Assembly: GCF_902499075.1 (NCBI RefSeq)
Contig: NZ_CABVPP010000037.1
Location: 1-64,000 of the forward strand
Direction: 5' to 3'
Source: Burkholderia pseudomultivorans
GTDB lineage: Bacteria; Pseudomonadota; Gammaproteobacteria; Burkholderiales; Burkholderiaceae
Length of the DNA stretch: 64,000 nt
The notes under the pieces are model-generated. The model made no database searches and was not told the DNA's origin. It worked only from the letters and a program-made list of their open reading frames with translations. Made by a program: the position numbers and the translations under genes. Positions 1 through 8,166 of the stretch are shown piece by piece; the first letter of the stretch is position 1; every line of letters starts with the position of its first letter.

Positions 1-862
1 ACGAGGCGTTCATGAAAATCGCCGCTTGCATCATCTGCTGGCGACAGCTGCAAAACTCATTGTGTTAGAGCTTCTAAATGCGAGACTTCTTCAACGCACC
101 ACCCGACGTTTAAACCTGACCGATGTCGGCCGAGCCTACTACGACCGATGTGTACAAATTCTGGATGCCCTTGCCGAAGCAAACCGCGAGGCAAGTGACT
201 CTCAGACCATTGCACGCGGAGTCCTGCGAATTGCGGCGCCTGTCACGTTTGGCGCGTTGCATTTGGGCAATGTGGTTGCGCGCTACATGGAGCGCCACCC
301 TCATGTCAATGTCGACGTTTCGCTGAGCGATCGTTATGTGAATCTGCTAGAAACGGGAGCGGACCTTGCAATCCGAATTGGAACGCTTGCCGACTCCAGC
401 ATGGTCGCGCGGAAGATTGCTCCCTGCCGCATGATTGTGTGTGCATCTCCAGCGTACTTGAAACGTCACGGCACACCGCATACGCCGGAGGAATTAGGAC
501 AAGCACAACGCCTTACTTTCAGCGAGGCTGTTTCGAGCGGGGACTGGACGCTCAGGGACGAGAAAGACCGGCCCCATGTCATCGATGGAACCTGTCGTAT
601 GTCGGCAAATAACATGCAGATGCTACTTGCCTCAACGCTTGCTGGCGCAGGTATAGCTTACGGCCCGACGTTTGTTTTCGGTAAGTACGTTGCGCGTGGC
701 GAACTGGTTGCCTTATTGCCCACGTACCGCACGACGGAATTGACGATTCAGGCTGTCTATCCCAGCACGCGCCATGTCCCACTCAAAGTTCGCGAATTCA
801 TTGATGATCTCGTCGAGTCGTTTGGAGACGAACCATCCTGGGACAATTGGCGTCAGGTGTGA
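1..862 (+). pseudogene. LysR-family regulator with damaged DNA-binding domain (cut by window edge)
   Basis: The LysR substrate-binding domain and the end of the winged-helix region (LLQRTTRRLNLTDVG) are intact from about base 86 to the stop at 862. Upstream, the helix-turn-helix does not read through. Bases 3-35 in one frame give EAFMKIAAC, typical of a LysR N-terminus, while ATAAKL continues in another frame. The recognition helix that should lie between AAKL and LLNARLLQ is about 12 residues too short. I infer a frameshift plus a small in-frame deletion that removes DNA binding. The first ATG of the open frame (base 26) is therefore not a natural start. The C-terminal domain resembles the large family of LysR activators with the LLQRTTRR signature. 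Effector and target are unknown. Confidence 0.7.
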
Positions 863-1021
863 CACGAGACTGCGGCGAAACGCCAAAGGGTTCACCCGAG
901 AACGGTGAATTGATCATCGCCCCAGGCGTCGGCGATTCAATCACACTTGGACGCGACTTCTAGCTGTGGTGAAGCCGCTCGACGTCGCACCAGTGATTTT
1001 TGCATTGTGGTATCCACCAGG

Positions 1022-1050
1022 AAAAGGCGCCAAGCTCAAATGACGCCTTT
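1022..1050 (-). terminator. Possible terminator hairpin of the lipoprotein pseudogene
   Basis: AAAGGCG at 1023-1029 pairs with CGCCTTT at 1044-1050. Read on the minus strand, the second arm runs into a short T tract. It lies about 60 bases after the stop of the minus-strand lipoprotein gene. The loop is large, so this is tentative. Confidence 0.3.
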
Positions 1051-1105
1051 GCCGCGAGCCCGTTTCTCACGGGCGCTCAACTCCGATGGATCGACTCCTG
1101 TTACC

Positions 1106-1787
1106 TTACTTCCGGACCATCGGAATCTGCAGATTAGTCGGTCGGTTGAGTTCGGTATCGAAGCCCCGACCATCTATGTTTCGAGCACCCCAGAACATCA
1201 TCCCGTGCGAAAGGTAAACCAGATCGTATTCCTTAAAATACTTTCCGGCTGACAGACCGAGAGGGACAAAGTCCTTGTCGAAGACGCTCTGAGTCTGCCC
1301 GATCTCCCATTTCGCGTAACCATGAGAAGCGACCGTATTCAGCACGTTCGCAAACCCTTGCATCAAGGGTGTCACCGAATAGGCCTCATCAGCAATGAAA
1401 TCCACCTTCTGCGCGCCCGGCGCAATCGGGTGCTCGCCGCGCCAAAGCATGTGACCCTTGATCTGCATCCGCGCAAGGGGTGCCTTTCCATAAGGATCCG
1501 CAAAGGTCACAACGGTTAACTCAAACCGGTTATCCGGCAACGCTTTGAAGTCACGCGCGGAGATAAAACGGTTTGATCGTGCCGTCGGCATTCTTTTGGG
1601 CGCTTGGGCGGACTTCCGGTGCGATGCTGGTCCATTCACCAAGCACTGCTTGCTGCGTCTGTTCGAGTGACATCGGTGCAACTCCTTGTGAAGCAGATGA
1701 TGACGCGGAATTAGGAAGCGTTGAGCAGGCGGTGAACACGGGCGACAGGAGCGCCAAGATAACGAGAACAGAGCGACGTGTAAGCAT
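1106..1787 (-). pseudogene. Lipoprotein of unknown function, disrupted by a one-base frameshift
   Basis: The reading frame starts at ATG 1787 with a lipoprotein signal peptide (LLSPVFTACS, lipobox cysteine near residue 21) and runs to a stop near 1551. From about 1567 the sequence continues in the next frame (SARDFKALPDNRFELTV onward) to a stop at 1106. Deleting one base of the AAAA run at 1565-1568 (TTTT on the coding strand) joins the two frames smoothly. The result is one protein of about 226 residues. The error is either a recent natural frameshift or a homopolymer sequencing error. The conserved part (MLWRGEHPIAPGAQ, YLSHGMMFWGARN) does not match a family I can name. A possible weak relation to lipocalin-like proteins is only a guess. 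Confidence 0.65.
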
Positions 1788-1810
1788 CGTGGAAGTCCCC
1801 TTGGGCGATT

Positions 1811-1854
1811 ATGATGGTCGTCATAGTAGCATGCACTATGCTACCCATCATAGT
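1811..1854. promoter_or_regulatory. Nested inverted repeats upstream of the lipoprotein gene, cut by the IS
   Basis: GTAGCAT (1826-1832) and ATGCTAC (1838-1844) form a perfect inverted repeat with a 5-bp spacer. ATGATGG (1811-1817) and CCATCAT (1845-1851) flank it. CATAGT, ACTATG and CATAGT occur at 1822-1827, 1835-1840 and 1849-1854. The last CATAGT abuts the IS element. This looks like an operator for a dimeric repressor (TetR/MarR type, inferred) controlling the minus-strand lipoprotein gene that starts at 1787. Confidence 0.5.
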
Positions 1855-1901
1855 TGACCTGCCCCCTTCAATAGGGCCAATGGGCTTCTAGCAAAGTCCC
1901 T

Positions 1902-2737
1902 TTAAACCAGCTCCTGGAAAGCGGCAGGAGCATCCGCGGTTGCCCGATGTTTCGCCGCAAACTCTGACGGCGCAAGGTAGTTCAGTGCACTGTGCGGCCG
2001 TTGCTCGTTGTAGTCCTGACGCCATGCCGCGATGACAGCCCGAGCGTGCGCGAGCGTCGTGAACCAGTGCTCGTTAAGGCATTCGTCGCGGAATTTGCCG
2101 TTGAACGATTCGATGTACGCATTCTGCGTTGGCTTGCCCGCCTGAATCAACTTCAGAGTGACGCCGTTCGCATATGCCCACTGGTCAAGCGCGCGGCTCG
2201 TAAATTCGGGTCCCTGGTCTGTTCGCACCGCCTTGGGATAGCCACGGAAGCGAGCTGCACGGTCCAATGCTCCCGAGCGACATATAAACCTGAGATACCA
2301 TGGTCGACGACGATGTCGACAGCCTCTTTCGTGAAATCGTCGACGACGGTCAGGCACTTCACGCGCCGGCCGTTGGAAAGCGCATCCATCACGAAATCGA
2401 TTGACCACACCTCGTTGGGTGCGCCTGGCAATGCCAGTTGCTCGCGCTCAATCATTACGCCGTGGCGCTTGCGACGGCGCCGCACAGCCAGCCCTGCGTC
2501 ACGGTACAGGCGATAGATGCGCTTGTGATTGGCGTGCGTGCCTTCGCGCTCCACCAGGGCATGCAGTCGGCGGTAACCGAATCGACGACGTTCGTGCGCC
2601 AACTCCACCAGACGCGCCGCTAGCACATCATTCTCATGGTCCGGCTTCGCGTCGTAATGCAGCACGCTGCGAGAAAGCCCGACAAGCCGGCAGGCGCGGC
2701 GCTCGGAGAGGTTGACCTTCTCCCGAATCGCCGACAC
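1902..2737 (-). pseudogene. IS407-type transposase orfB, frameshifted
   Basis: The DDE transposase of the IS3 family appears in two overlapping frames: 2737 to 2153 and 2408 to 1902. The first covers the N-terminal HTH_21 region and the first catalytic Asp ([10 protein letters not shown]). The second covers the rest of the rve core (VRTDQGPEF, and the last catalytic Glu in AYIESFNGKFRDECL). The break is near 2268-2276, where the family reads [12 protein letters not shown] but two bases are extra or one is missing. The same break exists in the copy near 10022-10030, so it predates the duplication. No full-length transposase can be made without recoding. Confidence 0.85.
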
Positions 2738-2760
2738 TGCCTCGCGTTTGGCTTGCGGGC

Positions 2761-3024
2761 TCAGGGCTTTCCCTTGACGACGACCTTCAACGCTTCCATA
2801 TCGAGCATTGCTTCGGCCAGCAGTTTCTTCAGCCGGGCATTCTCCACCTCGAGGTCCTTGAGCCGGCGGGCTTCCGAGACCTCCATGCCGCCAAACTTCG
2901 CGCGCCAGGTGTAGAACGACGCGTCACTGAACCCGTGCTTCCTGCACAGTTCCTTGACCGGCATACCGGCCTCGGCTTCCTTCAGAAACCCGATGATTTG
3001 CTGTTCCGTAAAGCGCTTCTTCAT
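2761..3024 (-). CDS. IS407-type transposase OrfA
   Basis: The product has 87 residues. The start at 3024 gives the usual IS407-group N-terminus (MKKRFTEQQIIGFL), a HTH (VKELCRKHGFSDASFYTWRAKFGG) and a leucine-zipper-like coiled coil (LKDLEVENARLKKLLAEAML). Its 3' end meets orfB, which in intact elements is reached by programmed -1 frameshifting to make OrfAB. The open frame extends upstream to 3201 only because the adjacent glxA-like fragment is read out of frame, so the longer version is not real. Confidence 0.85.
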   Translation of the reverse strand: MKKRFTEQQIIGFLKEAEAGMPVKELCRKHGFSDASFYTWRAKFGGMEVSEARRLKDLEVENARLKKLLAEAMLDMEALKVVVKGKP

Positions 3025-3088
3025 GTTCGTCTTCTCTCCGAAAACGAACTTTACTAGACTCCAGCTGGCCCTGTTTGCAGGGGGCAGG

Positions 3089-3217
3089 TCAGACGCGTCG
3101 CTTTCTTCCAATACTGCCGTCAATGTCGCCGGCGATGCGGAATACGTCGGCGATACCAAAGAGCTGCGTTGGCATGCATCCGTCATAGGCAAGGACCGCA
3201 ATCCGCACGTTCTTCAT
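3089..3217 (-). pseudogene. N-terminal fragment of a GlxA/FtrA-type AraC regulator, truncated by the IS
   Basis: ATG at 3217 opens a 42-codon frame beginning MKNVRIAVLAYDGCMPTQLF and continuing GIADVFRIAGDID. This is the start of the DJ-1/PfpI-like amidase domain found at the N-terminus of GlxA-type AraC regulators. The frame runs into the IS407 right end at 3091, whose terminal bases supply the stop codon. The rest of the gene, normally about 320 residues with a C-terminal HTH, is absent from the window. It was divergent from the hydrolase gene at 3378 and may once have regulated it. Confidence 0.65.
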
Positions 3218-3262
3218 GGGCTTCCTGAAAACGCATCGAGTGACCATTTTCACCTAATTATA

Positions 3263-3274
3263 GTCAATATTGAC
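3263..3274. promoter_or_regulatory. 12-bp perfect palindrome between divergent genes
   Basis: GTCAATATTGAC is a perfect palindrome in an AT-rich stretch. It lies 46 bases upstream of the truncated regulator start (3217) and about 100 bases upstream of the hydrolase start (3378). This is a likely operator or promoter region of the divergent pair. The regulator that binds it is unknown. Confidence 0.4.
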
Positions 3275-3377
3275 ATACACCCACGTCGATGACCGGGACG
3301 ATAATCGGTTACATGGGTTGGTGTGCCTCGCTCGACGTTGGCACCCTCGAACAAGCAAACCGACACGGATCGAAATC

Positions 3378-4169
3378 ATGGACAAACCTCAGATCATTAC
3401 TATCTCAATCCTTCCATTTGGGATGGTTCATTGCCACCTGGTCATCAGCTCCAAGGGCTGCGTGTTAGTCGACACGGGCATTCCCGGCTCGGTTGGCAAA
3501 ATTGGGCGCGTGCTCAAGAAGCACGGTCGCAGCTTTCGCGACATTAATTTGATCATCATCACCCATGCTCACACTGACCACGCCGGTTCGGCAGCGCAAG
3601 TGCGCCAACTGAGTGGAGCACCGATTCTGGCGCACGCTGGAGACCTCGACTACTACGAGCGACGTAAGGAGATGACGTACTGCGTGGCCCATTGGTGGGG
3701 TCCGCTGTTTCTGCGGTCGGGGCTGCCCGGAGAGCCGTACACCGCATTCACGCCCGACATCTTGCTGCAAGACGATGCGAGTGTCGATCTCAGCCCCTAT
3801 GGTCTCGACGGCGTGGTGCGGCACACTCCCGGACATACTGATGGCTCTGTGTCGGTCGAACTGGTGAGCGGTGAAGCGCTGGTCGGGGATTTGCTCGCTT
3901 CGGGCATCCTCATCGGCGGCATGATGCGCACCGGCCACGCGATGCGTCCGCCTTTCGAAGAAGATCCGCAAGCTGTCACCGTGGAGCTGTTGGGCATGGT
4001 CAACACCGGGATGAAACGGTTCCACATGGGCCATGGCGGACCGCTTGGCGCCGAAGAGGTACGCCGGCACGCCAAATCGCTGCAGCAATTGGCGCCGGGG
4101 CCCCGCTACGGGATGCAGCCCGTCGGGTGCTCCTGCTCGAAGCGCAAGGTAGCGCTGATTGCTGACTGA
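3378..4169 (+). CDS. MBL-fold metallo-hydrolase
   Basis: This 263-residue protein belongs to the metallo-beta-lactamase superfamily. The zinc signature THAHTDHAG has H63, H65, D67 and H68. Later ligands are the His in HTPGHTDG, the Asp in VGDLL and the His in HMGHGG. The start is ATG 3378 (MDKPQ). The frame stays open upstream to 3270, but the extra residues do not resemble the family and the Shine-Dalgarno is weak either way. The subgroup is the broad cytosolic glyoxalase-II-like class, so the substrate cannot be told. It lies in the same orientation as the nitrilase, 740 bases upstream of it, inside an IS-bounded segment. A role in the same catabolic route is inference from position only. 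Confidence 0.85.
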   Translation: MDKPQIITISILPFGMVHCHLVISSKGCVLVDTGIPGSVGKIGRVLKKHGRSFRDINLIIITHAHTDHAGSAAQVRQLSGAPILAHAGDLDYYERRKEMTYCVAHWWGPLFLRSGLPGEPYTAFTPDILLQDDASVDLSPYGLDGVVRHTPGHTDGSVSVELVSGEALVGDLLASGILIGGMMRTGHAMRPPFEEDPQAVTVELLGMVNTGMKRFHMGHGGPLGAEEVRRHAKSLQQLAPGPRYGMQPVGCSCSKRKVALIAD

Positions 4170-4679
4170 CAGTACAGGTCACAGTGCGGCCCCGTTTCTG
4201 CCGATGACGCTCACCGCCAACGACTTTTCGACGAGCTGCCAGAGAGTGCAAGAGCCGCCCCACTCGTTCAGGTGTTGATTTTTGGTGCGCGAGGTCAAGG
4301 CCCGCCGGACGATGCAACGGTATGCGTGCCGGTGTCGACATTCTCTCCGCATTCGATACAGAGCGACCGTCTACGCGCTGGAGCAGGTTGTTCATGCGAG
4401 TGAGGCGACCGGCTGTCGTTTTCGAATAACTCAGGACAACCGATCTATCAATTGATCGACGACACGTCTAACTTGGAAGAGTGACGATAGGTGTCGGAGC
4501 AATCGACACGTTCGCGACGACGCAATACCGCCGACGCGATATCGCGGCGTCCTGCCTTTCCAACTCAGGTTGGCGCCTTGCACTAGCCTTATCGTGGTCG
4601 ATGTGAGACCGGTCTCGTGCGCTGAGTAATAGCGCCAGTCCCGTTCGCATTCGTAAACGTCGAGAACGGAGGTCGTTAT
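4170..4679. other. Gene-poor stretch between hydrolase and nitrilase genes
   Basis: I see no convincing gene in these 510 bases. Open frames on both strands lack family resemblance. A 10-bp palindrome ATCAATTGAT lies at 4447-4456, flanked by CGATC (4441-4445) and GATCG (4454-4458). It could be an operator for the downstream nitrilase transcript. The sequence may also hold decayed coding DNA. Confidence 0.4.
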
Positions 4680-4916
4680 ATGAACGAGCAGGGGTTTGCG
4701 GCGCGCGAACGGAAAGCTATCACAGAGCAAGCTCAAGTGACCTTTCCGCCAACCCATTGCGTCGAGGTTAGTGGACCGGACAGCTTCGCAAAGTACTCGT
4801 ACGTGACTGCACAATCCGGGCAGAAGAGTCAATCTGAACGGGAACTACGGTCAACATGGTGGATTTGTGGATTCGTACCATCTTCTTCACCACCCCTGAT
4901 TGGAGAACAGTTATGA
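4680..4916 (+). CDS. Small ORF translationally coupled to the nitrilase gene
   Basis: This 78-residue frame starts at ATG 4680 after a strong Shine-Dalgarno (GGAGG, 7-base spacing). Its TGA (4914-4916) overlaps the nitrilase ATG (4913-4915) as ATGA. That arrangement is typical of translationally coupled genes, so it may be a genuine small protein or a leader that feeds ribosomes to the nitrilase start. The product is hydrophilic with a Trp pair near the end (TWWICG) and resembles nothing I know. Chance is possible, because the nitrilase also has its own GGAGA motif. Confidence 0.4.
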   Translation: MNEQGFAARERKAITEQAQVTFPPTHCVEVSGPDSFAKYSYVTAQSGQKSQSERELRSTWWICGFVPSSSPPLIGEQL

Positions 4917-5962
4917 CCATCAATCACCCGCGCTATGTGGTGGCTGCCGTTCAGGCGGCCCCCGTGTTCCTGGACCTCGAAGCAACGGTCACTAAGACCA
5001 TCGAGCTCATCGAGGAAGCCGCCCGCAACGGTGCCACCTTGATTGCCTTTCCGGAAACCTGGATTCCCGGATACCCGTTGTTTTCCTGGCTCGGCTCGCC
5101 GGCTTGGAGTCTGCAGTTTTTTCAGCGCTATCATGACAATTCGCTTGTCATCAACAGCGAGCAATACCGTCTCATCGAACAAGCAGCAGCTCGCAACAAG
5201 ATCATGGTGGTGCTGGGATTCAGTGAGCGTGACGCCGGCTCGTTGTACATCTCCCAATCGATCATCAACAGCGAAGGGATCACGATTTCCACGCGCCGCA
5301 AGCTGAAGCCGACCCATGTCGAAAGGACCGTGTTCGGCGAAGGGGACGGGAGTGACCTCTCTGTTCACGAAACGGAGCTGGGCCGTGTAGGCGCACTATG
5401 CTGCTGGGAACATCTGCAACCGCTTACTCGGTACGCGATGTTCGCGCAGAATGAACAGGTGCACATCGGCGCGTGGCCCAGTTTCTCCCTCTATGCCGGC
5501 GCAGCCTATACGCTCGGCCCGGAAGTCAATACGGCCGTCAGCCAGATCTATGCTGTCGAGGGCCAGTGCTTCGTCGTAGCACCCAGCGCTGTCGTGTCCG
5601 AACAGATGATCGAGCTTCTGTGCTCGACGCCTGAGCACCACGCGCTGCTGCAAGCGGGCGGCGGCCATGCACGCATCTTCGGGCCGGATGGCCGCTCGCT
5701 GGCCGAACCCATACCGGAGAATGTCGAGGGCATTCTCTATGCGGAAATCGATCTGAGCGTGATCAGCCTCGCCAAGGCTGCGGCGGACCCTGCCGGCCAC
5801 TATTCGCGACCCGACGTCACCAGATTGCTGCTAGACCCCACGCCCAAATCTCGTGTAGTCCATGTCCGGGCGGAACCGGCAGCGCCTGAAATGCAACCGG
5901 CAACTGCAGTTGTTCAAGTCGATCAGCCAACCGAGCCGCTCGAGCGCGTCACACCCGCTTAA
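4913..5962 (+). CDS. Nitrilase
   Basis: This 349-residue member of the nitrilase branch of the C-N hydrolase superfamily converts nitriles to carboxylic acids and ammonia in the cytoplasm. The catalytic triad is visible: E48 in AFPETWIPGYP, K130 in RRKLKPTHVER and a Cys in ALCCWEHLQPL (C164 by alignment with Rhodococcus enzymes). The TVFGEGDGSD motif after the lysine is typical of true nitrilases rather than amidases or cyanide hydratases. The start at ATG 4913 has GGAGA upstream. The frame is also open to 4856, but that part does not resemble the family. The C-terminal tail, rich in Pro and Ala, is variable in this family. Whether it prefers aromatic or aliphatic nitriles cannot be read from sequence. 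Confidence 0.92.
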   Translation: MTINHPRYVVAAVQAAPVFLDLEATVTKTIELIEEAARNGATLIAFPETWIPGYPLFSWLGSPAWSLQFFQRYHDNSLVINSEQYRLIEQAAARNKIMVVLGFSERDAGSLYISQSIINSEGITISTRRKLKPTHVERTVFGEGDGSDLSVHETELGRVGALCCWEHLQPLTRYAMFAQNEQVHIGAWPSFSLYAGAAYTLGPEVNTAVSQIYAVEGQCFVVAPSAVVSEQMIELLCSTPEHHALLQAGGGHARIFGPDGRSLAEPIPENVEGILYAEIDLSVISLAKAAADPAGHYSRPDVTRLLLDPTPKSRVVHVRAEPAAPEMQPATAVVQVDQPTEPLERVTPA

Positions 5963-5977
5963 AACGAAGGCGCCTTG

Positions 5978-6008
5978 CTCCCGCATCACCGGATGGCCGG
6001 TGCGGGAG
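5978..6008. terminator. Shared hairpin between convergent nitrilase and AraC genes
   Basis: CTCCCGCA at 5978-5985 pairs with TGCGGGAG at 6001-6008, with extra CCGG pairing inside the loop. It sits between the nitrilase stop (5962) and the AraC stop (6014), as expected for a bidirectional terminator. A long T tract is lacking. Confidence 0.55.
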
Positions 6009-6013
6009 TCAGA

Positions 6014-6967
6014 TTATTTCCGCGTGCGCAACGCGTTCGGACTCTCGCCGAATTTCCGTCGAAAAGCCCGGCTGAAGTGCGCCGGGTCGTTAAATCCCCA
6101 GCTCATTGCGATCTGCTTGGCGCTCAGGTTGGCGCACGATTCGTCCAGCAGCGCCTTTCGACAAGCATGCAGGCGCTGATCCCAGATCCACTGCGACAAT
6201 GGACACCCCTCGGATGCAAATGCACGATAGAGCGAACTCACGGACATCCCCAAGGTCTGTGCGATTCGTGCGATGTCCAGCTCCGCGTCCGAGAGGTTCT
6301 CAATCACATACGATTTGATCCGATTGAGATGAAACTGCTTCAAATTGGACGCTGGCGCGGGGATCGGAGACGGCAGGCCAGCGAGTGCCGTGGCAACCAG
6401 ATCAAGGACGCTGTTCGAGACGGACTCGCGAACCTGCGCCGTCATGGACTCGAGATTTCGCGGGATACTGGTCACCAAATCAAAAAACAGCGATCCAAGA
6501 CCGTTGACCCCTCGTATGGGGATGGCCGTGAGACGATCCGCAGCGGGGATTCGTATCCTTAAGCGGTCGCGCGGGATCGACAATACGAGCTGTTCGAAGT
6601 CGTCCCGGAAGCTGAGATGATATGGGCGCGTCGTATCGTAAAGCGAACAATCACCAGCTGAAAGGACGGCTTGACGGCCATCCTGTTCCAGCTCTCCCCG
6701 CCCCGCTACCTGGACGCTGATCAGAAACAAGTCCGCATCTTCTTGCCGCACCAGCCTGCTCGTCCGATGCACTTCCTGAGCACGCGAATTGACGACCGCG
6801 ACGTCGACGTATGCCAAGGATCCTTGATCGATATGGCCCGTAAAGGGGCGGCCGGACCGGGAGGTAGTCGGTTCGAAGTCGAGCTTGACGAAGGAACTTG
6901 CCAAGGCCGCCGACCAATAGTCGGCTTGCTCTGCGGCGGGTGCTTCGTCGGTACTGAAATGCTTCAT
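6014..6967 (-). CDS. AraC-family transcriptional regulator
   Basis: This 317-residue protein has an N-terminal cupin-like AraC-binding domain of the AraC_binding_2 type (about residues 20-190, with SAGDCSLYDTTRPYHLSF) and a C-terminal double HTH (about 210-317: IARIAQTLGMSVSSLYRAF and KQIAMSWGFNDPAHFSRAFRRKFGESP). This architecture is common in activators of catabolic genes for aromatic acids and nitriles. It is convergent with the nitrilase and divergent from the outer-membrane protein gene at 7196, so these are the likely targets. The 228-base gap 6968-7195 is the probable operator region. Confidence 0.88.
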   Translation of the reverse strand: MKHFSTDEAPAAEQADYWSAALASSFVKLDFEPTTSRSGRPFTGHIDQGSLAYVDVAVVNSRAQEVHRTSRLVRQEDADLFLISVQVAGRGELEQDGRQAVLSAGDCSLYDTTRPYHLSFRDDFEQLVLSIPRDRLRIRIPAADRLTAIPIRGVNGLGSLFFDLVTSIPRNLESMTAQVRESVSNSVLDLVATALAGLPSPIPAPASNLKQFHLNRIKSYVIENLSDAELDIARIAQTLGMSVSSLYRAFASEGCPLSQWIWDQRLHACRKALLDESCANLSAKQIAMSWGFNDPAHFSRAFRRKFGESPNALRTRK

Positions 6968-7195
6968 GGCAGACGCTTCATCGAGATAGAGCCAGACCGA
7001 GATTCGGCTGCACCTTCGTGCCTCTCATTATGCGAATGTTCGGACACCGGTGTCAAGCTGAAAAGCTCAGTCAATCTTGATGCGAAGTTGATCCAATTCG
7101 CAAGGAATATTGTCTCCCGACAATCCAAAACAGCATTGAAGGAAGGATACCTTCATACGTCTTTTACGAGAAATATATTGTTTGGAGAACGAATC
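6968..7195. promoter_or_regulatory. Divergent promoter region of AraC regulator and outer-membrane protein
   Basis: This gap between two divergent genes is AT-richer than its surroundings. TTGTC and GACAA flank a short inverted repeat around 7110-7125, and the downstream gene has a TTTGGAGAA ribosome site at 7181-7189. The long frame that crosses this gap from 6671 is a shadow of the AraC gene, not an N-terminal extension. Confidence 0.4.
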
Positions 7196-8071
7196 ATGAA
7201 AGGGTTTGCGGCAAAGGTAGCAATTCTTCTTGTTACAACCATCACACTAATCCGCCCCGCAAGCGCGGTGGTGCTGGAGACAGATCCCGCAGACTATGTG
7301 GCGCTGCCCCAGGGTGTCAATTTAGCGTTGCTCTACTACCAGCATGCCAACAGCACGGCCGCATACTCAAGCGGCAACCGCGTCGATCAGCCCTTCCACG
7401 TTCAGTCGGATATCGGCATCGCCCGCTTCATCCACTATGGAAAACTATTCGGGTTCACAGTAACCCCTCAAATCATCTTGCCATTCGGCAGCGTACGGAT
7501 GAGTGAGCCGGCCAGTTTGCGATCGAACGGCATTGGCGATCCGTTCGTGGGTTCTGCGATATGGCTGATCAATGATCCGGCTTCGCAGCGTTACCTGAGT
7601 CTTGCGGCATTTGTGTCGCTTCCTCTCGGGACATACGACGCGAACCAGGGCGGCCTCAACATCGGGGCACATCGTTGGTCAGAAGTCACCCATCTGAACT
7701 ATTCACAACGCGTATACGGTCCGCTTTTTCTTGACGTAACGGGGGAATTCGCGTTTTATTCGACAAATCACGACTACGCTGGGCAACGCTACTGGCAAGC
7801 ACCGACGTTCGACTTACAAACGCACCTGCGCTACGAGATCGATAGCCGCACGCGGGTCGCCTTCAGCTACTACCATACGGCGGGCGGGCGCACTGAGCTT
7901 GACGGCAATGGCGCCAGCGGCAGCCTGTCCACCGACACCTATCTCGTTACGTTCGCTCGCTTCCTCACTCCGACGTTTCAGGTACAGCTTCAGGCCGGGC
8001 AGGACATCCACGTATCCAACGGGCCCAAAAACAAACTGAGGTTGAACCTGCGAATGGCCAAGGCGTTCTGA
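7196..8071 (+). CDS. Outer-membrane protein, phenol meta-degradation (transporter) family
   Basis: This 291-residue protein has a Sec signal peptide (MKGFAAKVAILLVTTITLI, cleavage after ASA near residue 25). The mature domain matches the Phenol_MetA_deg family in pattern: N-terminal DYVALPQGVNLALLYYQH, the GDPFVGSAIWL motif, and a final beta-strand ending in Phe, typical of outer-membrane barrels. Such proteins are encoded with catabolic operons and are thought to take up hydrophobic substrates. Here the partner genes are the nitrilase and the AraC regulator, so uptake of a nitrile or its acid is a reasonable inference. The start is ATG 7196, preceded by TTTGGAGAAC. Confidence 0.82.
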   Translation: MKGFAAKVAILLVTTITLIRPASAVVLETDPADYVALPQGVNLALLYYQHANSTAAYSSGNRVDQPFHVQSDIGIARFIHYGKLFGFTVTPQIILPFGSVRMSEPASLRSNGIGDPFVGSAIWLINDPASQRYLSLAAFVSLPLGTYDANQGGLNIGAHRWSEVTHLNYSQRVYGPLFLDVTGEFAFYSTNHDYAGQRYWQAPTFDLQTHLRYEIDSRTRVAFSYYHTAGGRTELDGNGASGSLSTDTYLVTFARFLTPTFQVQLQAGQDIHVSNGPKNKLRLNLRMAKAF

Positions 8072-8166
8072 CCGATCACTGGCCGTTACGGCAGAGGTGA
8101 ATTGATGACGGCGCCGGCAGTCCATCTCGAATGGTCGACCAGTTGTGACTTCGACGTCTCATGGCC

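Larger units (their letters stand above)
1855..3091 (-). mobile_element. IS407-type insertion sequence (IS3 family), complete but with broken orfB
   Basis: The 1237-bp element is bounded by inverted repeats. The left end starts TGACCTGCCCCCTTCAATAG. The right end, reversed, starts TGACCTGCCCCCTGCAAACA. The size fits IS407 (about 1.24 kb). It carries orfA (3024-2761) and orfB (to 1902) on the minus strand. The four bases outside each end (TAGT at 1851-1854, GACG at 3092-3095) do not match, although the IS407 group normally makes 4-bp target duplications. I infer a later deletion or recombination between copies. The left 610 bp are repeated at 9609-10218. Confidence 0.9.

Noticed and set aside
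4560-4590. Sigma-54 promoter (TTGGCGCCTTGCA) before the nitrilase
   Set aside because: The GG and GC elements are only 6 bases apart instead of 10.
4431-4832. Minus-strand 133-codon ORF upstream of the nitrilase
   Set aside because: No ribosome site or domain. It overlaps the better supported small ORF at 4680 on the other strand.
6671-7195. N-terminal extension of the outer-membrane protein
   Set aside because: It covers the start of the AraC gene on the other strand. The signal peptide and ribosome site fix the start at 7196.
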